Part shown: positions 1 to 5,943 of the stretch, piece by piece | Layout: every line of letters begins with the position of its first letter | Position numbering within the stretch: position 1 is the first letter of the stretch | NCBI GenBank assembly: GCA_903970355.1 | Contig: CAJCIF010000233.1 | Span: 1 to 9,327, forward strand | Direction: 5' to 3' | Length of the DNA: 9,327 nt | Origin: Actinomycetota bacterium | Lineage (GTDB): Bacteria > Cyanobacteriota > Vampirovibrionia > Obscuribacterales > Obscuribacteraceae | Notes under the pieces: model-generated | Told to the model about the DNA's origin: nothing | Databases searched by the model: none | What the model saw: the letters and a program-made list of their open reading frames with translations, nothing else | Program-made: the position numbers and the translations under genes

Positions 1-47
1 AAGATCATTATGAGGGTAGTGATCCGATCAATGCGCATCATTCGCCT

Positions 48-794
48 TTACTTCAGGTCAAAATATTCTTTGCTATTTGCCGCATCCGATTTCTTTTTAT
101 CTGCTTCGGCAAGATCATGTCTTCCTATCTTTTCATATGCCGCAGAGCGCAATGCATAAAGTCTAGCTCGTCCGACATCGTTCGGTTTCTTAGTAGCGAG
201 AAGGGAAGTAAAATCCGCAATTGCCTTTTCATAATCGCCTAGCTCAAGATAGATATGAGCGCGCTTATTTAAGAGAACCGGTCCTGAGTTCTTCGGGTGT
301 GGAACATTCTTCAAAGCCATTGCTGCTGTAACATCCACAAGTGCTTTTTCAGGCTTTTTAAAAAAGGAATAGAGTTCGGCTCTCCTTTCTAGACAATACA
401 GCTTGCTTTCATCGTTAGTCGCCATACTCAGGGCTACCGATATATCCTCCAAAGATTTCTTGGGTTCGCCCAACATAAACATGACCTCGGAACGATATTG
501 GTAAGCCAATTGATATTTTCCCTGCTTGAAAACAACATCGAGATCTTTCACTGCATCTGAAGCTTCGCCTAGTTGCGATAAAACGTACGCTCGATCCAGG
601 CGAGCATCGACATTATTGGGATCGAGAGCAATTGCTCTATCCAGATAGGACTTAGCTGAACTTAGCCTTTGGTCGTGCATCAAATCTTTTGCATGATTAA
701 TTGCATCTTGCACGGCGGGGTTCGATGCAAAACTCGTTGCCGACAAGAGAAGGAGAAAACTAATCGGTAATGCTCTTATGATTTTCTCCCACAT
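48..794 (-). CDS. Secreted TPR-repeat protein, probably periplasmic
   Basis: A 248-residue protein of unknown precise role. Residues 1-24 look like a Sec signal peptide: a short charged start (MWEK), a Leu-rich core and a probable cut after SFA near residue 23. The rest is made of about five or six tetratricopeptide repeats, between residues 28 and 240. They show the usual A/L/Y spacing, for example around LDPNNVDARLDRAYVLSQLG, and again at LGDYEKAIADF near residue 185. TPR arrays bind other proteins, so a scaffold or assembly role in the envelope is likely; this is inference. The ATG is 6 nt after the stop of the TolC-like gene upstream, so the two are almost certainly one operon and may be translationally coupled. 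Only a weak GAAG/GAG ribosome site lies before the start. The ORF is complete at both ends. Confidence 0.85.
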   Translation of the reverse strand: MWEKIIRALPISFLLLLSATSFASNPAVQDAINHAKDLMHDQRLSSAKSYLDRAIALDPNNVDARLDRAYVLSQLGEASDAVKDLDVVFKQGKYQLAYQYRSEVMFMLGEPKKSLEDISVALSMATNDESKLYCLERRAELYSFFKKPEKALVDVTAAMALKNVPHPKNSGPVLLNKRAHIYLELGDYEKAIADFTSLLATKKPNDVGRARLYALRSAAYEKIGRHDLAEADKKKSDAANSKEYFDLK

Positions 795-800
795 TGCTCG

Positions 801-2585
801 TTACTTCATCAGTAGTCGACCTGAACTGAGATTGTCCACAGACGTTAAACCAATATCGTGCAAAAGTTGAGCCTGAGCTATGTCGAAATTGATGATTGCT
901 TGTGCTTTATCAATCAATGCCTGGGTGAGATCCCTTTGTGCGGTAATGATATCGAGATTGGTTCCCAAACCACTTTTAAATCGAAGCTGAGCCAACCGCA
1001 ATTCTTCCTCTGAAGATACCACCTCAGTTATAGCTTGCTCAATATTTTTTTCAGTATCAAGGCTCTGCAGAAGGGATGAGCGCACTTGATTGAGAACCGT
1101 AACTAGTTCTTTGTTGGCTTGCAGATAAGCTTGCCTTGCTTGCCAGCGAGACCCTTGTACTTCGGTTATATCACTTGTGCCAAGCCCACCCAATTTCCAA
1201 TTAACGCTAACACCAAGGGCCGCTAGAAAACCGACTCGGCTCGGTGGACCGACGCCAAGAATATTTCCCGATACAGCCATGGTTGGTTGAAGCGGTGCGG
1301 CTGCAACAATGATGGCCCGTTTTGCAGCGATTCGGAGATCCTCATATTGTTTTAGTTCAGGTCTATTGTCGATAGCGAGCCTGAGTAGATCGGGAACCGT
1401 CAATCGCGAATCTAGTAGTCGCACCTTACGAAGTATGCCATCGCCTGGGAGAATGTCCATGCCAAGGCCAATATTGAGATTGTTAGCAAGGGTAATAGAT
1501 GAATTACGTCGCGCAATTTGTTGGTCTACAAGATTTTGGCTATCTTTAGCCAGCTGAGTCTGTGACTGCAATACATCGAGCCTGGTTGCTAATCCGGAGT
1601 GTTCTAGATTAGTGTTGTTGCGCAACTGTTCCTTCGATGTTCTAACTGCCTGTATTCGGATCTGCAATAGTTCTTGAGCCAAGAGCAGATTGTAATAATC
1701 TTTAGTAGTGGAAAGCAGAACATCGCTATAGCTTGCTTGAGCGCCTTCCTTAGCGGCACGATAATTATGTTTTGCCTGTAGCATCCCAAAGAGAATTTTG
1801 CCACCGCGGTATCCGTAATATTTCAATCCCCCGTTAATGAGGAAAAAGGGAGAATCTATATGAATAACTGTGGGACTAGTAGCCGATGATGCAGCAGCAG
1901 CAATAGCAGGATTACCACTAGCGGAAAGGTTGGCACCTGCTAAGGAAGCAAAATTCGTAGGAATTCCAACTGCGCCTTTTGCGAAATATTCGTTGAATCC
2001 TCCTGTCAAATCAGGCAGAAACTTTCCCACCGAACCAAAATAATTCCACTTCTGTACTTTTTCGGTACTGATTGAAATAGCGAGATCTAGATTGCGATCC
2101 ACAGCAGTAAGCAACGCATTGCGAAGATTTACTCTTAAAGGCGCTTCCGCATCCAGCGTAAGAGGATTCATGTAATCATTTACGGAAATGAGTGCTTTTA
2201 ACTCGGGTTGCTCCAGTGGCATTTCCTCTTTTGCAGAAGCTGACTGCGCACCGAGAGGGCCAACCGGCGGTGCCACCAAAGCGTTGCCACCGGCTTTGGG
2301 TTCGATATCAGTACTGCCTGCTCCAGTGGGAGCACTAGGCGGAATGATCTTGTGCAACTTCTTGCCGGCTACGATCGTTTGCGGATCAGATGAAACAGCT
2401 TTATCCGAAGAGCCATTTGGATATGCGGGTGCTATCTCAGGTTTAAGCTCAGGTGCCTGGGGACTAGCTGAATTATCAGTCTGCATGGATTGGCTATCTA
2501 TTGCCCATGCCGCGGCGAAAGTGGACTGCCATAAAAGCAGTCCCAGAATAGCCGGAGAAATAGTCCGTTGCAAAGTACCGTTCAT
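801..2585 (-). CDS. TolC-like outer-membrane efflux protein (OEP family) with Pro-rich N-terminal extension
   Basis: A 594-residue outer-membrane channel of the TolC/OEP family, which exports small molecules or proteins together with an inner-membrane pump and a periplasmic adaptor. Residues 1-28 form a signal peptide ending AWA. Residues of about 30-130 are Pro/Ala/Ser-rich and low in complexity, which most family members lack. The OEP domain runs from about 153 to 580 as two tandem halves. The first begins LRNALLTAVDRNLDLAIS and contains GKFLPDLTGGF; the second begins near RPELKQYEDLR. The C-terminal helix carries the typical pattern LRLAQLRFKSGLGTNLDIIT followed by A-Q-x-x-L spacing, from about residue 529. 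The ATG at 2585 is preferred because it directly precedes a good signal peptide; an in-frame TTG at 2591 adds only two residues. No clear Shine-Dalgarno is seen for either. No pump or adaptor gene is in the window, so the substrate is unknown. It probably heads an operon with the TPR gene. Confidence 0.88.
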   Translation of the reverse strand: MNGTLQRTISPAILGLLLWQSTFAAAWAIDSQSMQTDNSASPQAPELKPEIAPAYPNGSSDKAVSSDPQTIVAGKKLHKIIPPSAPTGAGSTDIEPKAGGNALVAPPVGPLGAQSASAKEEMPLEQPELKALISVNDYMNPLTLDAEAPLRVNLRNALLTAVDRNLDLAISISTEKVQKWNYFGSVGKFLPDLTGGFNEYFAKGAVGIPTNFASLAGANLSASGNPAIAAAASSATSPTVIHIDSPFFLINGGLKYYGYRGGKILFGMLQAKHNYRAAKEGAQASYSDVLLSTTKDYYNLLLAQELLQIRIQAVRTSKEQLRNNTNLEHSGLATRLDVLQSQTQLAKDSQNLVDQQIARRNSSITLANNLNIGLGMDILPGDGILRKVRLLDSRLTVPDLLRLAIDNRPELKQYEDLRIAAKRAIIVAAAPLQPTMAVSGNILGVGPPSRVGFLAALGVSVNWKLGGLGTSDITEVQGSRWQARQAYLQANKELVTVLNQVRSSLLQSLDTEKNIEQAITEVVSSEEELRLAQLRFKSGLGTNLDIITAQRDLTQALIDKAQAIINFDIAQAQLLHDIGLTSVDNLSSGRLLMK

Positions 2586-2613
2586 TACCAAAGTCGATGG
2601 TCAGCCAGGGGCG

Positions 2614-2631
2614 TCATACCAATCGGTATGA
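2614..2631. promoter_or_regulatory. Perfect inverted repeat, candidate repressor operator of the TolC-like gene
   Basis: TCATACC and GGTATGA form a perfect 7-bp inverted repeat around a 4-nt centre (AATC). It starts at the downstream edge of a candidate -10 box for the minus strand and so covers the expected transcription start, about 29 nt before the ATG of the TolC-like gene. Efflux genes are often repressed by TetR- or MarR-family dimers that bind such short palindromes over the promoter. That family assignment is inference; no regulator gene is in the window. Confidence 0.5.
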
Positions 2632-2639
2632 TATTAGCA
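2631..2639 (-). promoter_or_regulatory. Candidate extended -10 promoter for the TolC-like/TPR operon
   Basis: On the minus strand the sequence reads TGC-TAATAT, an extended -10 (TGn before a TAATAT hexamer). The start would fall near 2624, leaving a leader of roughly 40 nt before the ATG at 2585. The -35 region is poor, which is common for extended -10 promoters. It abuts the perfect inverted repeat at 2614-2631. Confidence 0.4.
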
Positions 2640-2645
2640 CAAATT

Positions 2646-2672
2646 GCTTGTGACGCGGTTTTCAAGACAAGC
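2646..2672. repeat. Inverted repeat GCTTGT/ACAAGC over the -35 region of the TolC-like gene
   Basis: GCTTGT (2646-2651) and ACAAGC (2667-2672) are perfect 6-bp inverted arms 15 nt apart. The site lies where the -35 element of the candidate promoter at 2631-2639 would be, so it could be a second protein-binding site. A six-base match over this distance can arise by chance, so support is weak. Confidence 0.25.
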
Positions 2673-2707
2673 GATGTCTCTTCAAACCCAAATTTGTATC
2701 TTCTAAA

Positions 2708-2746
2708 ACCGGCAGATACCCGGCTAGTCCCGGTATCGCATCCGGT
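2708..2746. repeat. Nested inverted repeat upstream of the TolC-like promoter
   Basis: Inner arms GATACC (2715-2720) and GGTATC (2732-2737) are perfect and lie 11 nt apart. They are enclosed by outer arms ACCGG and CCGGT with a short internal loop between. The ATACC/GGTAT core is the same as in the palindrome at 2614-2631, so both could be bound by one regulator. In RNA it could form a two-part hairpin, but there is no T-run on either side, so it is not a standard terminator. Confidence 0.35.
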
Positions 2747-2824
2747 GCAGTAATTCGATTTTCGCTAAACTCAAATAACCAAAACTAAGTTTGGCTCAGG
2801 GTTTTATATAGCTGCAAATTTCTG

Positions 2825-2917
2825 TCAGCGAGTAAAGTCACCATGCATTGCCATAATGGTTACCGTGAGAACTGCTGTGAATCCTGCCACAACAGCCAGA
2901 GCAAGTAAGAAACCCAT
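2825..2917 (-). CDS. 30-residue single-span membrane microprotein
   Basis: A short open frame with strong start signals: ATG at 2917-2915, preceded by a full GGAGG ribosome site (2923-2927) at a 5-nt spacing, and a TGA stop at 2827-2825. The peptide is MGFLLALAVVAGFTAVLTVT followed by IMAMHGDFTR. Residues 2-24 are almost wholly hydrophobic and long enough for one membrane span; the only charged residues (D27, R30, and H25) are at the C-terminus. I do not recognise the family. It resembles in kind, though not in sequence, small subunits of membrane complexes such as KdpF or CydX. A promoter-like pair lies at 2960-2987. It is encoded upstream of, and on the same strand as, the TolC-like gene, with about 240 nt between them, so it may have its own transcript or be the first gene of a longer one. 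Confidence 0.62.
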   Translation of the reverse strand: MGFLLALAVVAGFTAVLTVTIMAMHGDFTR

Positions 2918-2959
2918 ATTAGCCTCCACTGCTTTTTGCGGTTATGATCTCGCCCCATA

Positions 2960-2987
2960 ATAATACCACTTGGCTTTCTAAAGTCCA
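2960..2987 (-). promoter_or_regulatory. Candidate promoter for the 30-residue microprotein
   Basis: On the minus strand, TGGACT (2987-2982) is a 4/6 match to a -35 box. It is followed after 16 nt by TATTAT (2965-2960), which is itself preceded by TGG, giving an extended -10. The predicted start is near 2953, about 36 nt before the microprotein ATG. Confidence 0.42.
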
Positions 2988-3078
2988 CCATTTATGACCG
3001 TTTATAGCATTCTTTAGCGTTTCTAATCGGGGCTGTTTTAATGATTCGAAAACGTCTTTTCCGAGCGCTTTCGCTACT

Positions 3079-3114
3079 CTGATAAGATAAAATCCGCATT
3101 TATCAGCGGGTTTT
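3079..3114 (+). promoter_or_regulatory. Extended -10 and overlapping inverted repeats before the ABC importer operon
   Basis: TGA-TAAGAT (3080-3088) reads as an extended -10 box for the plus strand, with transcription expected to begin near 3095 and a leader of about 30 nt. Two inverted repeats overlap it. CTGATAA (3079-3085) pairs with TTATCAG (3100-3106). Separately, AAAATCCGC (3089-3097) pairs with GCGGGTTTT (3106-3114) over nine bases with one T-G wobble and an 8-nt loop. The site could be an operator, a 5'-leader hairpin, or both. No regulator gene is adjacent. Confidence 0.4.
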
Positions 3115-3126
3115 GAACCAATCTAA

Positions 3127-3879
3127 ATGTCCATATTGCTTCGGCTAGACAACGTCAGCAAGGATTTCGTCACGGTTGCTGGCATGCAAGTTCGTGCCCT
3201 CAAGAACGTCAACTTGGAAATCCAATCTGGTGAGTTTCTAACGATCGTGGGTTCTTCGGGTTCAGGTAAATCAACTCTCATTCAACTTATCGCCGGAACT
3301 GAAAAACCGACGAGTGGTTCGATCACACTTGAAGAAACAAACAACGACCTGCGCATTGGCTTTGTATTCCAGCAAAACACTGTATTTCCCTGGCGCACGG
3401 TTGAATCGAATCTTTCATATCCGCTCGAACTAGAGCGGAAAAACAAGGCGACCAAAAAGTCAGAAGCGGAACGGATCGCAAAATTGATCGGACTTGAACC
3501 TTCCGTGTTTCTGAAGAAATATCCGCGTGAACTTTCGGGCGGTGAAGTACGCAGGGTAGCAATTGGCATGGCCCTTGCGCACCAATCTAATTTGCTCATT
3601 ATGGATGAACCAACATCGCAGCTCGACTTCATGACGCGCTTCAGCATGCAACAGATTGTGCAAGAGCTTTGGCTTGCAAACTCTTTTTCAGTTGTCTATG
3701 TGACACATGACATAGATGAAGCAGTAATACTGGGCGATCGCGTTCTAATTATGCAATCCGGAATAATAAAAGACTCCGTAAAAGTAGATCTGCCAAGACC
3801 ACGGGGCAAGGCGACTTTAGCTGATCCCGACTTCATTCGATTGCAATCGCAAGTACTCAATATCTGCGAGGACAGGTAA
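3127..3879 (+). CDS. ABC importer ATPase, nitrate/sulfonate/taurine (SsuB/TauB) type
   Basis: A 250-residue cytoplasmic nucleotide-binding subunit, a normal length for SsuB/TauB. It hydrolyses ATP to drive import through the two permeases encoded downstream. All core motifs are visible: Walker A GSSGSGKST (42-50), Q-loop Q82 in VFQQNTVFPWRTVESNL (the F-P-W is typical of this subfamily), signature LSGGE (136-140), Walker B LLIMDE (156-161), D-loop SQLD and H-loop H194 in YVTHDIDEAV. The signature region reads LSGGEVRR rather than the subfamily's usual LSGGMRQR, and the segment after Walker B is PTSQLD rather than PFGALD. The start is the first possible one, since an in-frame TAA directly precedes the ATG; no clear Shine-Dalgarno is present. 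Its stop overlaps the next gene's ATG by one base (TAATG), so it is the first gene of a four-gene operon. Confidence 0.93.
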   Translation: MSILLRLDNVSKDFVTVAGMQVRALKNVNLEIQSGEFLTIVGSSGSGKSTLIQLIAGTEKPTSGSITLEETNNDLRIGFVFQQNTVFPWRTVESNLSYPLELERKNKATKKSEAERIAKLIGLEPSVFLKKYPRELSGGEVRRVAIGMALAHQSNLLIMDEPTSQLDFMTRFSMQQIVQELWLANSFSVVYVTHDIDEAVILGDRVLIMQSGIIKDSVKVDLPRPRGKATLADPDFIRLQSQVLNICEDR

Positions 3880-4643
3880 TGAGAAACATTTATTTCTTTA
3901 TCGGCGCAATGTTGATCTGGCAAGCCATTGCCACGTTGATTCCATCATCTATCCCGAGTCCCATTAATATCGTGACGCACTCCCTTCCAAGTCTCGCTGC
4001 TTTTGGTGGCGAGGATGAAAACTACGGAAAAGCTTTGCTTTTAATCGGACATCATTCAGGAATTACCCTTTCCCGTATTCTCATTGGTCTATTAATTGGT
4101 ACTGCCTTCGGAGTCACAACCGGTATGGCAATCCACCTTTTTAAACCGGCACGCTCCGGCAATGCAATTTTGTTAGGGTTAGTTCGATCAATTCCTCTTT
4201 TCGCATTGATACCACTATTTCTCTACTGGTTTGGCGGAACAGAGCTTTCCGTTTACGCTTACATTAGCTTTGGCGTATTTGTTGTTATGGCGACAAGTGC
4301 GTACGAAGCGCTGTGCAATGTATCCCCAAACCTGATTCGTCAGGCCGAACTATTGGGCGCGAATCCTTTGCAAGTCTTCGGTACTGTGCATCTCTTTGCG
4401 ATCCAACCCGAAATGGCAGCAGCCTTCCGGACAGTTGTCGGCCTGTCCTGGGCATTTTCATTAGGTGCAGAATATCTTTCTTCGACAAGTGGACTTGGTT
4501 ACCTTGTATTTCAGTCTTATCTTTACGCAGATATGGGCAAACTTATTGTTTTAGCATCTATCTATGGCTGTTATGGTATCGTCAGCTACGCCCTCTGCGA
4601 AAGACTCTTTCACTCTGCTTTGAAATGGCATGGAGCATATTAA
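3879..4643 (+). CDS. ABC importer permease 1 (SsuC/TauC-like, BPD_transp_1 family)
   Basis: A 254-residue inner-membrane subunit with about six hydrophobic spans, near residues 5-22, 64-86, 98-117, 124-141, 185-200 and 220-240. The cytoplasmic coupling loop that docks on the ATPase is seen as EALCNVSPNLIRQAELLGAN (143-162), with the conserved Ala/Glu/Leu-Gly pattern. It is followed by the family's usual segment, here GLSWAFSLGAEYLSSTSGLGYL with the conserved Glu in AEYL (198). The start overlaps the ATPase stop by one base, and a good ribosome site (GAGGACAGG) lies directly upstream, so translation is coupled. It is only distantly similar to the second permease in this operon, so the two probably pair as a heterodimer. 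It has a short polar segment with acidic residues (GEDENYG) near residue 44, before the second span. Confidence 0.9.
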   Translation: MRNIYFFIGAMLIWQAIATLIPSSIPSPINIVTHSLPSLAAFGGEDENYGKALLLIGHHSGITLSRILIGLLIGTAFGVTTGMAIHLFKPARSGNAILLGLVRSIPLFALIPLFLYWFGGTELSVYAYISFGVFVVMATSAYEALCNVSPNLIRQAELLGANPLQVFGTVHLFAIQPEMAAAFRTVVGLSWAFSLGAEYLSSTSGLGYLVFQSYLYADMGKLIVLASIYGCYGIVSYALCERLFHSALKWHGAY

Positions 4644-4647
4644 CAGC

Positions 4648-5943
4648 ATGAAATTTCTATCCGTTCTTAAGTGCATTTTAGTCCTCATTTTTACTGCTCA
4701 GTTTTGCATGGGATGCACGCAAGAGGAAACCAAAAAGGACAATTCCGCAACAGGAAGTTCCGGTGACCAACTAACGAAGGTGCGTTTTGGAATGTTGCCA
4801 TACGGTGATCACACATACGCAATTATCGGTGTGAAGAAGGGATGGTTTAAAGAAGTTGGCATCGATCTGGAATACCAGGTGCTGAAAATTGAAGATGTCG
4901 TTCCTTTTCTTAATAACGGCACACTCGATGTAGCGTCGTGTCCACCGGGAATTCTTATGGCCTCTTATGAGAACGCACCCGATGTGGTGGCATTCTGTTT
5001 TGGTGACTTATTCCAGGGTTTTGCGATCATGGCGAAACCAAGTTACAAGAGCTACAGCGATTTTATAAAAGAAGGAAAGCCGCCTAAGGAAGCGGTGAAA
5101 GCAGCGGTCGCACAAATGCGTGGAAAAACCTTTGCCTATCCTGCAGAAGCTGCAATTAAGCCGTTTATAGATCTTGCCATTGAAAAATCCGGCATGACAA
5201 GGAAAGATTTCACAAGCCTCGTTTTAGATGACCCAATGACGATTAATTCTCTGAGAAATGGCCACGCAGATTTTCAAGTTGGAGGGGCACCATCGCACGT
5301 CGTTTTGCAACGCGAGGGTTTCAAGCCAATTCTAAGTTCTCTGGAATTGGCTCTCACTGCCAAACCGTCTCCAGATTCTCCTGAACTGGCAAGCATATTG
5401 GAAGACGGATGGGTTACCACTCGTAAATATTTCAAAGAGCACAAGGACATCATAATGCGCATGGCATCAGTTAATTTTCGCATTATGCGCTTTATGCACG
5501 ATCACAAAGATGAAGCTCTGGCATTGCACATGCCTTATCTGAGTGAAGCTACCGGCCAGAAATTCACTGTAGCCGATGGCAAGATCATCTACAACGATCT
5601 CGATCCCTTCTTCACATTCGAACAACAAAAAGAATGGTTTGAATCACCAGATAGTTTGTACTACTACAAAAACGTTAATGGTGCCATTTTGAACAGCTAT
5701 ATCAAACAAGGCATCTACCAGCACAAACCGCCAACTGTCGAAGACATTGTCACTGCTGAAGACGTGTATAGAGACATGAAACAGGAAAAGCAGAAGTACG
5801 AGGCATTTCTGCAAAGGGTTGATAAACTTCCAGAGAAATCTAAGTCTAAAGACAAAATAGACAAGGCCAAGAAATTCTTTGACGCCTATGACTATCTCGA
5901 TGCCAGCAATCTATTGTCAGAAGTGATCAACCAGTCCAATTAA
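4648..5943 (+). CDS. ABC importer solute-binding lipoprotein (SsuA/TauA/NMT1-like)
   Basis: A 431-residue receptor that captures the substrate outside the inner membrane and hands it to the permeases. The signal peptide, MKFLSVLKCILVLIF onward, ends in CMGC; C23 is the likely lipidated residue, although Cys at -3 is not a typical lipobox. The binding-protein fold begins near residue 40 with VRFGMLPYGDHTYAI and GVKKGWFKEVGIDLEY, the standard opening of this family (here K-G-W-F, usually K-G-x-F). LNNGTLDVA and LRNGHADFQVGGAP are the typical segments that read out the ligand site. It is longer than SsuA/TauA (about 320-340 residues). From about residue 371 it carries a Lys/Glu-rich helical tail ending in a TPR-like helix pair. 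The ATG at 4648 is chosen because it begins the signal peptide and follows the permease stop; an ATG at 4630 would add six residues and overlap that gene. GGAG at 4632-4635 may serve as the ribosome site. The ligand cannot be assigned. Confidence 0.88.
   Translation: MKFLSVLKCILVLIFTAQFCMGCTQEETKKDNSATGSSGDQLTKVRFGMLPYGDHTYAIIGVKKGWFKEVGIDLEYQVLKIEDVVPFLNNGTLDVASCPPGILMASYENAPDVVAFCFGDLFQGFAIMAKPSYKSYSDFIKEGKPPKEAVKAAVAQMRGKTFAYPAEAAIKPFIDLAIEKSGMTRKDFTSLVLDDPMTINSLRNGHADFQVGGAPSHVVLQREGFKPILSSLELALTAKPSPDSPELASILEDGWVTTRKYFKEHKDIIMRMASVNFRIMRFMHDHKDEALALHMPYLSEATGQKFTVADGKIIYNDLDPFFTFEQQKEWFESPDSLYYYKNVNGAILNSYIKQGIYQHKPPTVEDIVTAEDVYRDMKQEKQKYEAFLQRVDKLPEKSKSKDKIDKAKKFFDAYDYLDASNLLSEVINQSN

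Larger units (their letters stand above)
2592..3126. other. Divergent regulatory interval between efflux operon and ABC importer operon
   Basis: About 535 bp separate the TolC-like gene (minus) from the ABC ATPase gene (plus). The interval contains one convincing microprotein gene (minus, 2825-2917), likely promoters on both strands, and inverted repeats at 2614-2631, 2646-2672, 2715-2737 and 3079-3114. There is also a weak hairpin CCAAA/TTTGG at 2779-2794, just beyond the microprotein stop, without a clean T-run. No TPP-type or other riboswitch core was recognised by eye before the importer genes. Confidence 0.7.

Noticed and set aside
1..47. Short palindromes after the TPR gene: TGATC-C-GATCA (20-30) and ATGCGCAT (31-38)
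   Set aside because: They are short and have no T-run on the minus strand, so they do not make a convincing terminator. Too little sequence is visible beyond the edge to say more.
2188..2631. A 147-codon plus-strand frame antisense to the TolC-like gene
   Set aside because: It mirrors the Pro/Ala/Ser-rich codons of the real gene, which are poor in stops on the opposite strand, and shows no family features.
2779..2794. CCAAA/TTTGG hairpin as a terminator for the 30-residue gene
   Set aside because: The stem is only five A/T-rich pairs and there is no following T-run, so it is too weak to call.
3048..3061. GAAAA-CGTC-TTTTC inverted repeat upstream of the importer promoter
   Set aside because: Arms made of A and T runs are common by chance, and it does not align with a promoter element beyond lying near the expected -35.
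3001..3126. A metabolite riboswitch (for example TPP) that would reveal the importer's substrate
   Set aside because: No conserved riboswitch core could be recognised, and the likely leader of about 30 nt is too short for one.
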